This document shows, piece by piece, positions 63,226-64,000 of a stretch of 64,000 nt of DNA. A model generated the notes under the pieces. It made no database searches. It saw only the letters and a list, made by a program, of their open reading frames with translations, and was not told the DNA's origin. The translations under genes were made by a program, and so were the position numbers. The stretch covers positions 1,798,001-1,862,000 of the forward strand of contig NZ_CP183878.1 of the NCBI RefSeq assembly GCF_048572895.1, in the 5' to 3' direction. Origin of the DNA: Psychrobacillus sp048572895 (GTDB lineage Bacteria; Bacillota; Bacilli; Bacillales_A; Planococcaceae). Position 1 is the first letter of the stretch. Each line of letters opens with the position of its first letter.

Positions 63226-63520
63226 ACAGTTGGAAATTGGGTTTTCCAAAGACCTTTTCTTTCAACTACCAGGAAAATAAATTTCTTCAAGAAAAGAAAA
63301 ATGACAAAACTTAAAAGACCCTGCTCGATCGTTAAAAAAAGAGGAGAGAGTACATTAATGAGTCTATGGATTACGGTGGACTGGATTAAGGTAAATACCA
63401 GTATTGACTCCTCTTAAACATTTTCATTCTCTGTGGTGCAGCATTATTTTGTGGCTCAGTTTTAAATGGACTGGTTTATTTTATTACCTCAAAAAGCACC
63501 GCTAACAGCGGTGCGATAAG
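63226..63520. other. Short intergenic stretch with fragmentary frames
   Basis: AAAAGAGGAGAGAG precedes an ATG at 63358 that opens only 19 codons (MSLWITVDWIKVNTSIDSS); no family is evident. The stretch ends with the terminator of the HNH fragment. Confidence 0.35.
63496..63514 (-). terminator. Terminator downstream of the HNH fragment
   Basis: GCACCGCT and AGCGGTGC pair perfectly around AAC; on the minus strand TTTTTGAGG follows. Confidence 0.8.
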
Positions 63521-63727
63521 TTATATATTTTTCTTAAATGATGAGGCTTTATTATCGGTTTTAACTTTTCCAATTTTTTCAAGGAATTCTTCTAATGTCA
63601 GTTTTCCTTTCCTAGAATTGCATGATCTATAAGCAGGGACAATATTTTCTATCCTGTCTGACCCGCCTTTTGAAATAGGGACTATATGATCTCTTGTACG
63701 CTGGTTTTTACCTGGTGTCTTTGTCAT
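63521..63727 (-). pseudogene. HNH endonuclease, C-terminal part
   Basis: 68 residues with RDHIVPISKGGSDRIENIVPA and RSCNSRKGKLTLEEFL, the His-Asn core of HNH nucleases. The first zinc pair (CxxC) before it is absent and one of the second pair is Tyr (AYRSCN). A full gene would be twice as long, so I read it as a remnant. It may still have an ATG at 63727 but no ribosome binding site. Confidence 0.65.
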
Positions 63728-63899
63728 GGTGTGCTTAATGTAATATATGGCATATAAACCATTGATATATACAAGTTTTTTATGTTCTTTTCAATGGATT
63801 TTCAATATAGTGAGTATGGAGAAGTTTTTCAGAAATGGGGTTAAAGGTAATATCTACTCAGAGTTATTGGGTTTAATTGATAATTGCAATACAAACTAA

Positions 63900-63928
63900 A
63901 GAAGACCACTCATATTGATTGGTCTTCT
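63900..63928. terminator. Hairpin near the right window edge
   Basis: AGAAGACCA and TGGTCTTCT pair perfectly with an 11-base loop; A-rich before and TA-rich after. It may end a gene outside the window. Confidence 0.5.
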
Positions 63929-64000
63929 AATAGTATTTAAAAATAAAATTTCTATGCCTAATTAATTTTAAAGCACCCGGAAACAATTTAAACATTGTCT

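Overview
The window looks like chromosomal DNA of a low-GC, endospore-forming Firmicute. The best fit is the Planococcaceae/Caryophanaceae side of Bacillales (Psychrobacillus, Lysinibacillus or Sporosarcina-like). The reasons are AT-rich DNA, strong AGGAGG ribosome binding sites, frequent TTG/GTG starts, spore genes (YjcZ, CotF-like, CotS-like, a GerA fragment), and the order murG-like / GNAT / arlR / arlS / odhA / odhB, which I recall from staphylococci and relatives. The genus is an inference.

Region 1 (1-9.2 kb) is the right part of a prophage. It holds a tail spike cut by the window edge, an O-antigen-ligase-like membrane protein, a coiled-coil/holin/M15-endolysin lysis module, an SOS cassette behind a LexA box (mini-WYL protein, LexA DNA-binding domain without protease, UvrX/UmuC-type polymerase, YolD), a lipoprotein, and a divergent XRE repressor/operator region with an HTH replication-type protein.

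Region 2 (9.2-42.4 kb) is mostly core chromosome: a CtpB-like protease, a CobW GTPase, a CAP-domain protein, MATE, MurG-like, a GGDEF protein, ArlRS, OdhAB and YitT. An NHEJ locus (ku, ligD) follows, with a guanine-type riboswitch plus nupC lying between the divergent genes and bounded by a 66-bp direct repeat. Then come a second LexA-boxed mini-WYL gene, a MoxR/VWA pair, TelA/XpaC, an acylphosphatase lacking the usual Asn, a cold-shock gene with two mutually exclusive leader hairpins, a frameshifted RsbR stressosome gene, and an ABC-F protein.

Region 3 (42.4-57.1 kb) is an island bounded by two direct copies (about 220 bp) of the 3' end of a tyrosine integrase gene. It is littered with gene relics (integrase, gerA N-terminus, groEL C-terminus, amine oxidase C-terminus, frameshifted small genes). 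It carries sporulation-type genes: two CotF-like proteins with an AdhB-like dehydrogenase, YjcZ, a CotS-like kinase fold, three glycosyltransferase-like proteins, an Asp-box repeat protein, and a Pro/Thr tandem-repeat protein. I read the 49.8-56.1 kb part as a candidate spore-surface glycoprotein locus; it is the most interesting feature of the window.

Region 4 (57.5-62.6 kb) is a complete operon for uptake and use of an opine-like compound: FCD-type GntR regulator, opine dehydrogenase, and an ABC transporter with ATPase (probable ATT start), lipoprotein and two permeases. The last 1.4 kb holds a damaged lipoprotein gene and an HNH nuclease fragment.
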